A DNA stretch of 64,000 bases from Phycisphaerales bacterium (lineage in GTDB: Bacteria > Planctomycetota > Phycisphaerae > Phycisphaerales > SM1A02), in assembly GCA_030748575.1 (NCBI GenBank), contig JASMLR010000005.1, positions 99,235 through 163,234 of the forward strand, read 5' to 3'. A program made the translations under genes and the position numbers. The notes beneath the pieces were generated by a model. The model was not told where the DNA came from and did not search any database. It worked only from the letters and a program-made list of their open reading frames with translations. Positions 1 through 9,500 of the stretch are shown piece after piece (the first letter of the stretch is position 1; each line of letters starts with the position of its first letter).

Positions 1-447
1 GTCGCGATCGCAGGCACGTCCTGCTCACCCCGCGAGGGTGCCGCGGTCCATGAGATCGCGAACGACAAACTCGCGGATGTCGTTGACCATCTGATGCACA
101 AGTTGCACCACTCGCAGATTCTGCTCATTCCGGTCGGGAAGTGGCGGAGCGTGTTTGATGTCGTTGCATTCAGCCTCGCGGCCAACGAGGAGTGGCAACG
201 AATCGACGCGGCAGCAACCGTCGAGCTCAACTCGCGCGATCCATTGCTCGCCGATGCAGGAGACTTGCACCTGCTCTGCGATCTCGCCAAGGCTCTTCTG
301 GCGGATTCAGAAAAGCCGGACCAGGGGCTCATGCTCATTTCGGTCGGCCAGCCCGTCGTTATGGAGATCGTGCCGACCGGCGGCGTCCGACTCAGTTTCG
401 GCAATCAGGCAATCGCCGATGAACTCGCCGAAGCCTACGCGTCCTGA
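1..447 (+). CDS. Hypothetical protein, 5' truncated by the window edge
   Basis: The reading frame is open from base 1 and ends with TGA at 445-447, so the true start lies upstream. The visible 148 residues are acidic, with a Cys near the start (AIAGTSC) that might be the end of a lipoprotein signal. I do not recognise the family. The next gene begins 23 bases on, so the two may be co-transcribed. Confidence is for a real gene, not a function. Confidence 0.6.
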   Translation, partial: VAIAGTSCSPREGAAVHEIANDKLADVVDHLMHKLHHSQILLIPVGKWRSVFDVVAFSLAANEEWQRIDAAATVELNSRDPLLADAGDLHLLCDLAKALLADSEKPDQGLMLISVGQPVVMEIVPTGGVRLSFGNQAIADELAEAYAS

Positions 448-470
448 GCACTCTCTCGAAAGACCACGAC

Positions 471-1127
471 ATGCCACCGAGCGGACGAACAAAAGCCATT
501 CAGGATCTGGTCGACCGGGGCACCGACGCCCTCGGGCGGTCCGCCTGGTTTGAGTCTGAACGTGTGCTCGATCGCGCCCTCTCGATGAGCAGTGGACGGC
601 ACGACTACACCGGCATGGCGGAGATCATCGATCTGCTCGCGACCGCACGGGCTGGTATTCGCAAGGAGGCCCTCGCCTCCCGGGCCGCGATCCGAATCAT
701 TGATGATGTCGTGTCGGACACCATGGACCTGGAACGCGGCCGCTACCTCGTGCAGCCGCCGCTCGTGGGCGCGGATGCCCGGCGATTGCGGCTCCTGGCT
801 GTGGCCAGAGAGGTGCCTGCCATCGCGCTGTGCCGGGAGCCCACGACGCAGGTAGGTCTGATCCCCATCGTGGCGATCGGGCCACTGGGCGCCGTTCGCA
901 CGCGTGTTGCGGCGCCAGAGGACGCGTCTCGACCGACGGCCGGTTGGTTTCGTGATGCGCTGCTGAAACTTGGTGATGCCGCGGCAGAGCGTATTGATCC
1001 TGCCATGGATCCCGAGCGAAGGCTGGATGCGTTGATCGGACTGCTCGACACCGTGCCGGAAGACGACGGCCTGCACAGAACTGCGATCGAAACCTGCCAC
1101 GAAGCTGCGGCGGCGATCAATTCATAG
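471..1127 (+). CDS. Hypothetical soluble protein (218 aa)
   Basis: Alpha-helical, Ala/Arg/Asp-rich protein with no signal peptide, membrane segment or motif I recognise. Base composition by codon position looks like a real gene. It sits 23 bases after the preceding reading frame and 9 bases before the next, so it is probably the middle gene of a short co-directional set. There is only a weak purine run before the ATG. Function unknown. Confidence 0.65.
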   Translation: MPPSGRTKAIQDLVDRGTDALGRSAWFESERVLDRALSMSSGRHDYTGMAEIIDLLATARAGIRKEALASRAAIRIIDDVVSDTMDLERGRYLVQPPLVGADARRLRLLAVAREVPAIALCREPTTQVGLIPIVAIGPLGAVRTRVAAPEDASRPTAGWFRDALLKLGDAAAERIDPAMDPERRLDALIGLLDTVPEDDGLHRTAIETCHEAAAAINS

Positions 1128-1136
1128 GATGCTGGC

Positions 1137-2120
1137 ATGAGCGAAGACGGGCAAGACACCTCAGCACCCGAATCAGACATCGTCGCCAGGCTGGCGCCGT
1201 CATTTCTGATTCGCAGCCTGATCGTTGCCATCGTGTGCCTGGTGCTCGGTCTCTGGGGCGTGTGGGACTATGTCGAGGTGATTCCGACCCAGGAGCGGAA
1301 CTTTGCCCGGGCTGAAGTGGCTCGCGTCTTTCTGCGTGTCGCCGAGCCCATTCTGAACGGAGAGGACGCCACCAGCCCGGAACTGGTCGACGAGTTCCTC
1401 CTGAAAGTGCTTGATGATCTGGAGATCGAGGGCGGCCCGTCTGTGGCGGCCGACATCGCAGGCCTCCGCGCGTCGGTGTCTTCCGGCGGGCGGGCCGCCA
1501 TTGACCGTATGTCCGCGTTGGTGACCGACCGCATTCTCCCTGAGGCGGTGGCCAAGGTCGCCGCCGACGATGGCGGAACAGACCGCGGCAAGTGGTTTTC
1601 GGCGGACCTCATCATGATCAATGCAGTGCGTTCACCAACGTCCGGCCTGGGTGACCCGAGCGGCCTGCTCAAAGAGGCGAAGGTGACCGCAGACGGCCTT
1701 CTGGCGGCCTATGGCGAAGTGCAACAGCCCTCCGCCTATGACCGGCCGGTGCAGTGGCTCTTCATTCTGTGCCTGCCGTTCGTGCCGTGGTACCTCTGGC
1801 AGGTCGTGTCCAATCGTCGACGACGGTTCGTGCTTCGGGACAACGGCGTGTTGGAGCTTCCCGGCAACGAGGTGTGGTCGCCGGAGGACCTCGCGGATAT
1901 CGACATGAGTCGGTGGATGCGGACGAGCAAGGCGTGGGTCGTCCATACCGATGGACACCGCGTGCTCCTGGACGACTACGTGTTCAAGGGGATCTTTCGG
2001 ATCGTCGGCACGATTGCCGCCGAGAAGTATCCTGAGGAGTGGACCGTGGAAGCCAAGGTGATCAAGAAGGGCGGCGGGGACGCGGACACCACCACCGATG
2101 ACGGACCCGAATCCACCTGA
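1137..2120 (+). CDS. Hypothetical two-TM membrane protein with PH-like C-terminus
   Basis: Hydrophobic segments lie near residues 25-45 (LIVAIVCLVLGLW) and 205-222 (LFILCLPFVPWYLW), bracketing an extracytoplasmic helical domain. The C-terminal part (RFVLRDNGVLELPG onward) has the alternating strand pattern of a small PH-like domain. The start lies 6 nt after a TAGGAT hexamer (1125-1130) that overlaps the previous stop codon, with no Shine-Dalgarno sequence. Family not recognised; the PH-like comparison is inference. Confidence 0.7.
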   Translation: MSEDGQDTSAPESDIVARLAPSFLIRSLIVAIVCLVLGLWGVWDYVEVIPTQERNFARAEVARVFLRVAEPILNGEDATSPELVDEFLLKVLDDLEIEGGPSVAADIAGLRASVSSGGRAAIDRMSALVTDRILPEAVAKVAADDGGTDRGKWFSADLIMINAVRSPTSGLGDPSGLLKEAKVTADGLLAAYGEVQQPSAYDRPVQWLFILCLPFVPWYLWQVVSNRRRRFVLRDNGVLELPGNEVWSPEDLADIDMSRWMRTSKAWVVHTDGHRVLLDDYVFKGIFRIVGTIAAEKYPEEWTVEAKVIKKGGGDADTTTDDGPEST

Positions 2121-2157
2121 AACCAGCCCCCCTCGACTCCCAAAAAGGGGTGTCGAT

Positions 2158-2553
2158 ATGCCCCACGCCGCCCCCCAACCCGCGCCACACCGCCATCTGC
2201 TGCCCAACGGACGCCTTCACGAGCCCGGCGTCCCGGAAGCCGATGCCCGCACAGCGAGCCTCTGCCACGTCTTTGTGGCACTGGGCGCCATGAGTGGTTT
2301 CATGTTCATCGCCACCGTCGTGCTCTGGCTGAGTGGCCGGGCCAACAGCCCCTTTATTGATGACCATGGCCGCGAGGCGTGCAACTTCGCCATCTCGATG
2401 ACCCTGTGGTCGATTGTGCTGGCCGTGTCGATCGTTGGACTGGCGTTCGCGTGGATTCCATGGCTCTTCATGATCATCATGGCCATTCGATCGGCCGTGC
2501 TCGCGTCGAAGCGGGAGTACGTGCGATATCCCATGACCCTGCGAATTCTGTAG
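2158..2553 (+). CDS. DUF4870-type small membrane protein
   Basis: A Pro/His-rich N-terminal tail is followed by three hydrophobic helices. It has the hallmark segment HGREACNFAISMTLW, matching the 'H..EALNFQ' core of DUF4870/Tic20-like proteins. I chose ATG 2158 because a GGGG run lies about 7 nt before it. An alternative ATG at 2098 would add 20 residues and overlap the upstream gene by 23 bases. Likely an inner-membrane protein of unknown role. Confidence 0.75.
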   Translation: MPHAAPQPAPHRHLLPNGRLHEPGVPEADARTASLCHVFVALGAMSGFMFIATVVLWLSGRANSPFIDDHGREACNFAISMTLWSIVLAVSIVGLAFAWIPWLFMIIMAIRSAVLASKREYVRYPMTLRIL

Positions 2554-2571
2554 CCCGGGCCGAGCGACGGC

Positions 2572-2577
2572 TACCAT
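2572..2577 (+). promoter_or_regulatory. Putative -10 box (TACCAT) for leaderless lptB
   Basis: TACCAT ends 7 nt before the lptB ATG and no Shine-Dalgarno sequence is present. A start site 6-8 nt after the hexamer would fall on the start codon. No convincing -35 element. Confidence 0.5.
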
Positions 2578-2584
2578 TGCCGCC

Positions 2585-3319
2585 ATGCCGCTGCTCGAAG
2601 CCCAGGATCTGGTCAAGTCCTACACCGGTCGACGTGTCGTCGACGGCGTTTCGTTCCATGTCAATCGTGGCGAGATCGTCGGCCTGCTGGGCCGTAATGG
2701 AGCGGGGAAGACGACGTCGTTTCGGATGGTGATCGGCATGATCACGCCGGAGGGTGGCACCGTCAGATTCGACGGCCGAGACGTCACCCGCGATCCGATG
2801 TACAGGCACGCGCGGCTGGGCATGGGCTACCTGAGCCAGGAACCGAGCGTGTTCCAACGGATGAGCGTTCGCGACAACCTGATGGCCATCCTTGAAACGC
2901 GTGACCTCTCGCGGGAAGCGCAGGCTGATCGGTGCGATGCGTTGATGGCCCAGTTTGGCCTTGAGCACAAGGCGGCGGAGACCGCTCGAACGTGTTCGGG
3001 GGGCGAACGCCGGCGGCTGGAGATTGCTCGGGCCATGATCACCGAGCCAACGCTCTTGCTTCTTGATGAGCCCTTTGCTGCGGTCGACCCTCACACTGTT
3101 GAGGAGTTGCAGACCGAAGTTTCGAAGCTGCGTGACGCAGGCATTTCCATTCTTGTCACGGATCACAACGTGCAGCAGACGCTCCGAATCTGCGATCGCG
3201 CCTACATCATCCACCACGGCACAAATCTCCGTGACGGCGATCCGAAGTCGATCATCAACGATGAGGCCGTCCGTGAGGCCTATCTGGCGTCCACATTCCG
3301 TGGTGATGAGTTCGATTGA
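2585..3319 (+). CDS. lptB: LPS export ABC transporter ATP-binding protein LptB
   Basis: ABC ATPase of 244 aa, the normal LptB length. It has Walker A GRNGAGKTT (about residues 36-44), Q-loop LSQEPSVF, signature CSGGERRR, Walker B LLLLDEPF with the LptB-like AAVDP continuation, and switch His in TDHNVQQT. The signature starts with Cys where LptB usually has Leu. LptB powers extraction of lipopolysaccharide from the inner membrane with LptFG and LptC, none of which lie nearby. Its presence argues for an LPS-type outer membrane. Confidence 0.93.
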   Translation: MPLLEAQDLVKSYTGRRVVDGVSFHVNRGEIVGLLGRNGAGKTTSFRMVIGMITPEGGTVRFDGRDVTRDPMYRHARLGMGYLSQEPSVFQRMSVRDNLMAILETRDLSREAQADRCDALMAQFGLEHKAAETARTCSGGERRRLEIARAMITEPTLLLLDEPFAAVDPHTVEELQTEVSKLRDAGISILVTDHNVQQTLRICDRAYIIHHGTNLRDGDPKSIINDEAVREAYLASTFRGDEFD

Positions 3320-3331
3320 GGCACCGCTGAG

Positions 3332-3337
3332 TATGCT
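3332..3337 (+). promoter_or_regulatory. Putative -10 box (TATGCT)
   Basis: TATGCT ends 10 nt before ATG 3348 and contains the alternative ATG at 3333. If it is the -10 element, 3333 cannot be translated from this transcript, which favours the 3348 start. Confidence 0.4.
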
Positions 3338-3347
3338 GCGACACACC

Positions 3348-3806
3348 ATGCACCGCCTCCTGCCCCTGATTCTGGTTGCCGCCTCGCTGGCATCGACCGG
3401 GTGCGTCCGCCGGACCATCCGCATTACCAGCGAGCCGCCCGGCGCACTGGTGTGGCTCAACCACCGTGAAGTCGGACGAACGCCCGTCGAGGTCGAGTTC
3501 ACCCACTACGGCACCTATGACCTGCTCTTGAAGAAGAACGGGTTCGAGCCCCTGATCGGGGCCATGCCGACCGGGTACAGCGTGCACGGCACACCTGGCA
3601 TCGATCTGGCCCTGGAAGTGCTCCCGGTCCACACCCACGACCTTGTGGAGTGGCATATCGACATGGTTCCGCGAGACAACAACCACGCTGCCCTGCTGGA
3701 TCGCGCAGCGGCGCTCCGCGCAGAGGCGGGGGGACACAATCCTGAGGCCATGGCTGCAGCCGGGAACGCTCCGGAGGCCGATGCAACCACGCCACAGGCG
3801 GACTGA
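3348..3806 (+). CDS. PEGA-domain lipoprotein
   Basis: A lipoprotein signal (MHRLLPLILVAASLASTGC, lipobox STGC at residues 16-19) is followed by a PEGA domain: ITSEPPGALVWLNHREVGRTPVEVEF, a typical beta-repeat that displays small loops at the surface. The C-terminus is a loose Ala/Glu-rich tail. Start 3348 is preferred over 3333 because the latter lies within a probable -10 box. Such proteins are envelope-associated, and the specific role is unknown. 152 aa. Confidence 0.8.
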   Translation: MHRLLPLILVAASLASTGCVRRTIRITSEPPGALVWLNHREVGRTPVEVEFTHYGTYDLLLKKNGFEPLIGAMPTGYSVHGTPGIDLALEVLPVHTHDLVEWHIDMVPRDNNHAALLDRAAALRAEAGGHNPEAMAAAGNAPEADATTPQAD

Positions 3807-3862
3807 ACAACGACACGGATTCGACTGGAAGTCACAACAGTCGCTCCGTAGCCTTCGGGGAC

Positions 3863-3879
3863 GGGCCCGGATCGGGCCC
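3863..3879. other. Strong GC hairpin in the leader of the next gene
   Basis: Seven perfect GC-rich base pairs (GGGCCCG / CGGGCCC) close a 3-nt loop, ending about 15 nt before ATG 3895 and just before a purine-rich ribosome site (GAGAGGAC). There is no T-run, so a translational or mRNA-stability role is more likely than termination. Confidence 0.45.
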
Positions 3880-3894
3880 CGAGAGGACTCGGGC

Positions 3895-4842
3895 ATGCAC
3901 ACACTCCCAATCGCCCTGACCCTGGCATGTGCCCTGACGGCGGCCGCTGGCACAACGACGCCGGAGCCGGCCGATGACGTCATGAGCCGGGAGATGCTGG
4001 AGAACATTGCCGGCCAGCGACTCCAGAACGAGGGGCTCGGCCCCGACAGCCTTCCCAACACGCTGTTTCAGGCGGTCCACGAGCGGACGATGGAACTGAT
4101 TCAGTTGCGGCACCAGATGCAAGCCATTGAACGAGAGTTTCAGCAGCTTCAGGAGCAGTTCGCAGCGCTTCAGCAGTTTGTCACGGACCACGACCAACTT
4201 GGCCAGGACTACCAGTCCTATCAGGCGGTTCTCGAGGAAACCCGAAAGTTGACGGCAGCCCAACAGGAATTGAAGCGTCAACGGGACCGGGCCGAACGCG
4301 ACCGCAAGCGTGAAGAGGCCCGCCAGAAGCGAGCCCAGGCCTCGGCCGCGCAGAAGCAGGCCAAGGCGGCGACGCAGCGTCTGCAGAATCTCGGCTTCTC
4401 CATGATCGGGCAGGAAGTCTGGCTGAGCAGGTCTGCCTATGCCTACGCCTCAACCAATGTCGCAGAGCAGCACGTCTACTTTCAACCAACCCCGACCGGC
4501 GAACTCGCCCCTGTGACGACGACCGAAAACCGTTCCGAAATCGACTACACGCGCATGACGATCTCGGGAAGCCTGCTCAATGGCGCAGCCACGACACGAA
4601 ACATCGGCGTCGCCTTCGTGTTTCGTGATGCGCACGGCAACCAGATTGGCCAGGAGACGGTGGTCATCGAAAACGCTCGGCCCGACGTCCCGTATCCCTT
4701 CACAGGGGAACTGGTCATGGCGTCAGACCAGCCCTTTGCCAGCCACACAAGTTGGGTGCTCTTTGCTGACGCAGCCCCGCCGGCCACGATCAGCTCACCC
4801 CCATCAATCCCGGGCAGCGGTGGGCCGCCAGCCACACCATGA
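3895..4842 (+). CDS. Secreted coiled-coil protein (hypothetical, 315 aa)
   Basis: A signal peptide (MHTLPIALTLACALTAAAG) is followed by a long coiled coil from about residue 60 to 165, rich in Gln, Glu, Arg and Lys. After it comes a globular beta-rich C-terminal domain that looks extracytoplasmic, with a proline-rich end. The start was chosen at 3895 because GAGAGGAC precedes it and the signal peptide begins there; the open frame upstream lacks one. Its stop overlaps the next start (ATGA), so translation is probably coupled. Family not recognised. Confidence 0.7.
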   Translation: MHTLPIALTLACALTAAAGTTTPEPADDVMSREMLENIAGQRLQNEGLGPDSLPNTLFQAVHERTMELIQLRHQMQAIEREFQQLQEQFAALQQFVTDHDQLGQDYQSYQAVLEETRKLTAAQQELKRQRDRAERDRKREEARQKRAQASAAQKQAKAATQRLQNLGFSMIGQEVWLSRSAYAYASTNVAEQHVYFQPTPTGELAPVTTTENRSEIDYTRMTISGSLLNGAATTRNIGVAFVFRDAHGNQIGQETVVIENARPDVPYPFTGELVMASDQPFASHTSWVLFADAAPPATISSPPSIPGSGGPPATP

Positions 4843-5279
4843 CGGGAATCCCGGCCCTGTCACCTCCACGCAGAACCGTGGGCCGACGCGTCTTGGCGCC
4901 GCTGGTCATCCTTGCGTTTGCAGCTGCCATCACGCTCTGGTCCAGTCCCGGAGCGGAGGAGCAGTCGCGGATCGCCGCGTTGACCAGCTCGATTGAGCAC
5001 GTGTGCAACCCCGAGACCGAGCCCCCGGACATGCAGTGGTCGCTCCCTGTCCTCCGGACCATGTTCGAGCGGCGCGTTTCCGCGTGGTGCCAGGACCGGG
5101 CCGCCACCTCCCTGACGGTTGCGCCGCACACTGAACAGGCGGACGTCCTTGTCATCCTTCGTTCGGCTGTGCCGGTGCTGGAGGTCCGATTCCAGCCGTC
5201 GGCTGCCCAGCCGACGGTCATCGAGATCCGCAGCCTTGAATCGGAGACAGCGGCGCAGCCCGGGCCCGATGGGCGGTAG
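4839..5279 (+). CDS. Hypothetical membrane-anchored protein (146 aa)
   Basis: The start overlaps the preceding stop (ATGA). After an Arg-rich cytoplasmic stub there is one hydrophobic anchor (LAPLVILAFAAAITLW, about residues 19-34) and an extracytoplasmic remainder with two Cys (C56, C83) that could pair. No known family. Probably works with the coiled-coil protein upstream, judged only by the coupled translation. Confidence 0.6.
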   Translation: MTGIPALSPPRRTVGRRVLAPLVILAFAAAITLWSSPGAEEQSRIAALTSSIEHVCNPETEPPDMQWSLPVLRTMFERRVSAWCQDRAATSLTVAPHTEQADVLVILRSAVPVLEVRFQPSAAQPTVIEIRSLESETAAQPGPDGR

Positions 5280-5288
5280 CCTGCCCAC

Positions 5289-6236
5289 ATGGACGTCTGG
5301 ATCAACGGTGAATTCGTGTCTGATGGCGACGCTCGCGTCTCGGTCTTCGACGCGGGCCTGCAGCATGGCATCGGGCTCTTTGAGACCATGGCTGCCAGAA
5401 ACGGTCGGTGCTTCCGCGTCGGTCAGCATGTCGAGCGGCTGATCGAGTCCGCCCGCCTGCTCCGCCTGACGGATCGCCTGCACGCCGAGCCCATTGAAAC
5501 GGCCGTCCAACACGCCATCGACCATGCTGGTGTGCAGGAGGCGAGAGTGCGGCTGACCGTGACGGGGGGCGACCTCAATGCCCTTCGCAGTACCGGAGCC
5601 GGACCGCAGGACCCAACCCTGTTCATCGTCACCCAGCCACCGACGGAGTATCCGGAGACCTTCTTCTCGCAGGGCGTGGCCGCCACGCTTGCGGCCGGGC
5701 GGCTGAACCCGTGGCAGACGGGGTCCGGACACAAGACGCTGAACTACTGGCCCCGCATCGCTGCACTTCAGGCCGCGGCCACCGTCGGCGCCGGAGAGGC
5801 GTTGTGGCTCACGCCCGACGCCCACGTGGCGAGCGGATCGGTCAGCAACCTCTTCCTGATGTCTGATGGGTGTCTGGTCACCCCTCCGGCGCGTGGCGAG
5901 CAGGCCCGGGGGGAGTTGATCCCGCCCGTGCTCCCCGGCGTGACCCGCGCCGCCGTCATCGAACTTGCGGAGGCGGCAGGCCTCCAGGTGCAGCGGCGAT
6001 TGCCCAGCCTCGATGATGTGATGGACGCAGACGAAGTGTTTCTGACCAACTCGAGTTGGCAGGTTCTTCCTGTGACCTCGCTGGGGCTCACCGTCCGGGG
6101 AGACGATGACGACGCCGAACCAGAGCTTCGCCGGCACCGCATCGGCGAGGGTGAAGTCGGCCCGACCACGGCCGACCTTCGGGCTGCCGTGCTGGAGTGC
6201 ATGGAGCAGGAGACCCGCCAGGACGCACCGGCATGA
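5289..6236 (+). CDS. Class IV PLP aminotransferase (BCAT / D-amino-acid transaminase / aminodeoxychorismate lyase family)
   Basis: Fold-type IV PLP enzyme. The N-terminal strand 'VWINGEFV..GDARVSVFDAGLQHGIGLFETM' is typical, the PLP lysine is in GHKTLNYWP, and the family pattern continues (ASGSVSNLFL; FLTNSSWQVLPV). The family includes IlvE, Dat and PabC, and sequence alone does not separate these here. 315 aa is somewhat longer than PabC. A TAGCCT hexamer ends 6 nt before the ATG, overlapping the previous stop. The next gene overlaps by ATGA. Confidence 0.88.
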   Translation: MDVWINGEFVSDGDARVSVFDAGLQHGIGLFETMAARNGRCFRVGQHVERLIESARLLRLTDRLHAEPIETAVQHAIDHAGVQEARVRLTVTGGDLNALRSTGAGPQDPTLFIVTQPPTEYPETFFSQGVAATLAAGRLNPWQTGSGHKTLNYWPRIAALQAAATVGAGEALWLTPDAHVASGSVSNLFLMSDGCLVTPPARGEQARGELIPPVLPGVTRAAVIELAEAAGLQVQRRLPSLDDVMDADEVFLTNSSWQVLPVTSLGLTVRGDDDDAEPELRRHRIGEGEVGPTTADLRAAVLECMEQETRQDAPA

Positions 6237-6514
6237 CCAGCGGAGGCGGCAATTGGCGGCCGAGCGGCATGCCTGGCATGGGCACCGCGTTCCGCGTCGT
6301 GCAGGCACGTCCGTCCGGGCCGGGGCGAATCGCGCTGCTGGTGTTCCTGATCATCCTGGCCCTGCCGCTGCTCGCGCTGGCGATCGTGGCGGGCCTTGTT
6401 TCGATGGCAGTATTCCTCGTCCTGGCGGGATGGAACCGCTTGTTCAAACGAGCAACACCGGACTGGGCGTCGCACGATTCTGAGGGAAGGAAGGGCGTCC
6501 GCGTCAAGCGGTGA
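6233..6514 (+). CDS. Small single-TM membrane protein
   Basis: 93 aa with one long hydrophobic segment (IALLVFLIILALPLLALAIVAGLVSMAVFLVLAG), possibly a helical hairpin, and a basic C-terminus. Start 6233 overlaps the aminotransferase stop (ATGA). Function unknown. A longer start at 6197 would run inside the aminotransferase and is less likely. Confidence 0.6.
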   Translation: MTSGGGNWRPSGMPGMGTAFRVVQARPSGPGRIALLVFLIILALPLLALAIVAGLVSMAVFLVLAGWNRLFKRATPDWASHDSEGRKGVRVKR

Positions 6515-6552
6515 ACAATTCGTGGACGGCGGACACCTGTCAGGCGAGCCAG

Positions 6553-6558
6553 TATGAT
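6553..6558 (+). promoter_or_regulatory. Putative -10 box (TATGAT) for dnaE
   Basis: TATGAT contains the upstream ATG (6554). Transcription from it would begin near 6564-6566, leaving only ATG 6572 as a usable start with a leader of about 6-8 nt. Confidence 0.45.
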
Positions 6559-6571
6559 CGCCTCGCCCGCC

Positions 6572-9500
6572 ATGACCGCCTCTCCCCGCTTCACGCACCT
6601 TCACCTGCACAGCGAGTATTCGTTACTCGATGGGCACAGTCGCATCTCACCACTGATCGACCGGATCGCCGAACTGGGCATGTCCGCGGTCGCCTTGACC
6701 GACCATGGCAACCTCTTCGGCGCTGCTGAGTTCTATACGACTGCGAAGCGTGCTGGCATCAAGCCCATCCTTGGTATCGAGGCATATGTTGCGCCAGAAG
6801 CGAGGACTGACCACCGCCCATCATCGGTTGGTCCTGACGGCGGATTTCATCTGGTACTGCTCGCTCGAAACACCAAGGGGTGGCAGAACCTGCTTCGCCT
6901 GAGCAGCGATGCATACCTGAAGGGCTTTTACCGCAAGCCGCGTATGGACAAGGAGATCCTTGGTTCATTGAGCGAGGGATTGATTGCCATCAATGGGCAC
7001 CTCGGCTCATCGCTGGCGTATCACCTCCTGAGGTATGACCACAGTGGCGACGAAAGCCATTGGCAGGCAGCCGTTCAGGAAGCCACATGGCATGCCGAGA
7101 CATTCGGCCCGGACGAACATGGTGAGCCCTGCTTCTTTGTCGAACTGCAGCGTCTTGGTGTCGAGGATCAAACGGCCATCAATCCACATCTCATCCGTCT
7201 GGCTCAGACGCTTGAGTTGCCGCTGGTGTGTGACAACGACGCGCACTTCATCAAAGCCGAGGACCATGACTCGCATGACACGCTGTGCTGCATTTCCATG
7301 GGCCGCACCAAGAGCGACGCCTCACGGCTGACCTACCCACAGGACATCTACGTCAAGTCACCTGAGCAGATGGCCAGCGCGTTTCATGATGTGCCGGAGG
7401 CGATTGAAAACACAAACCGAATTGCCGATCGGTGTGACGCTGATATCGACTTCAGTGAGAGCCACGCGCCTGTGGTCCGAGTCACGGCGCCGCAGGACGA
7501 TGCCACGTGGGACGGCAAGGAAGATCTCACCGACTGGTTCAAGCGTTGGTGCACACACATCGAGCTGCACCCATACGACGCGGAGACGGATACGGACGTC
7601 GACCGCGACGGTCTGGAAGCGGAGTGTGATCGCGCCTTGCGGAGCCTTGCTGAGGCGGGCATGACCTGGCGATACGGGGCGGACGGCATTGACGAACCGA
7701 TTCGTGCGCGGTGTGAACGCGAACTCCAGATCCTCTCTGAGAAGCGTATCAGCGCGTACTTCCTGATCTGCTGGGATGTCGTCAACTGGGCAAGACAGCG
7801 TGGCATTCCGGCCAGCGCGCGTGGCAGTGGTGTTGGAACCATGGTCGGGTACGTGTTGGGCCTGTCCAATGCCTGCCCGGTGAAGTACGGCCTGCTCTTC
7901 GAGCGATTCACCGATCCGGACCGATCCGAGTATCCCGATATCGACATTGACATCTGCCAGAACGGTCGTGGCAAGGTCATTCAGTACGTTCGGGAAAAGT
8001 ACGGCCACGTCGCGCAGATCATCACGTTCGGTCGTCTGAAGGCGCGGGCCGCCATCAAAGATGTCTCCCGCGTCATGGGGTTGGAGCCAGTAGAAGGACA
8101 GCGTCTGTCCAACCTTGTTCCAAGCGAACTCAACATCACGATCGACGCTGCGTTGGAGTCCTCGCCGGAGTTCAAACTTGAGTATGAGCGGAACACGATG
8201 GCCAGACGGGTCATCGACGAAGCAAAGAACCTTGAGGGCCACGCCAGGCACGCCGGCGTTCATGCGGCGGGTGTCGTTGTCGCCACGCAGCCACTGGACA
8301 CCATTGTTCCTTTGTGCAGGGTGAGTGGGAACGATGAGGGGGTCACGCAGTGGGATGGCCCGACGTGTGAGCGAGTCGGCCTGCTCAAGATGGACTTTCT
8401 GGGCCTTCGCACGCTCTCAACGCTTGAGTTGGCAAGAGAACTGGTCCGCGTGACGCTGGACGAGAAGGAGATCTGGGCCGCGACAGGCAGGGAACCGGGG
8501 GACGGGCCGCACCCACTCGACCTTGATCGCATTCCATGGGACGACCAGCGGGTCCTGAGTCTCTTCCGCCGCGGCGACACGTCAGGCATCTTTCAGTTTG
8601 AATCGACCGGCATGCGGCAGTTGCTCCGTGAGATGAAACCGGACCGCCTGGAAGATCTCATCGCGGCGAACGCCTTGTATCGACCGGGCCCTATGGATCT
8701 CATTCCCGAATACAACGCCCGCAAGCATGGACAGAAGGAGGTCCCGAGCATCCATCCCATCGTGGATGCGTACACCGCCGAGACCTACGGCATCATGGTG
8801 TACCAGGAGCAGGTCATGCAGATTGTGCATGGCCTTGGTGACATCCCATTGCGACAGGCCTATACGCTCATCAAGGCGATCAGCAAGAAGAAGGTTGATG
8901 TCATCGACTCCGCTCGGGGAGGCTTTATCGACGGGTCGGCGGAGAAGGGCCTCTCCAGAAAGGAAGCCGAGAACCTCTTTGATCTCATTCTCAAGTTTGC
9001 AGGGTATGGATTCAACAAGTCACACTCGACCGGCTACGCCATCATTGCGTACCAGACGGCCTGGCTGAAGACCTGGTTCCCGGTGCAGTACATGGCGTCC
9101 GTCCTCACGTTTGAGAGCGCCGCGAAGAAGACGGAAGATTGGGCGCCATATCTGGAAGACTGCCGCCATGTTCGGTTCCCGGATCACGCTGACGACGCGC
9201 CACATGAAGGCATCGAGGTCAAGGGTCCGGACATCAACCAGAGCCGCCGCCGGTTCACCGTTGTGCATGATGAAGATGAGGTGGCTACAGCGACCACAGG
9301 GTCCATTCGATTTGGTCTCGGTGGCATCAAGGGCGTGGGCCAGGCCGCCGTTGAGTCCTTGATTACCGAGCGGGATGCTCATGGGCCGTACACATCGCTC
9401 TGGGACTTGTGTGAACGCGCGGCGCCGGGCTCGGTCAACCGTGCGACCCTGGAAGCATTGATCAAGGCTGGCGCGCTGGACTCGTTGCACGGCATTCAGG

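Noticed and set aside
4860..6308. Minus-strand open frame of 482 codons
   Set aside because: Antisense to the class IV aminotransferase with its clear PLP motifs; His/Arg-rich shadow.
6554..6571. ATG 6554 as dnaE start
   Set aside because: It lies within a TATGAT hexamer; 6572 fits the leader geometry seen elsewhere.
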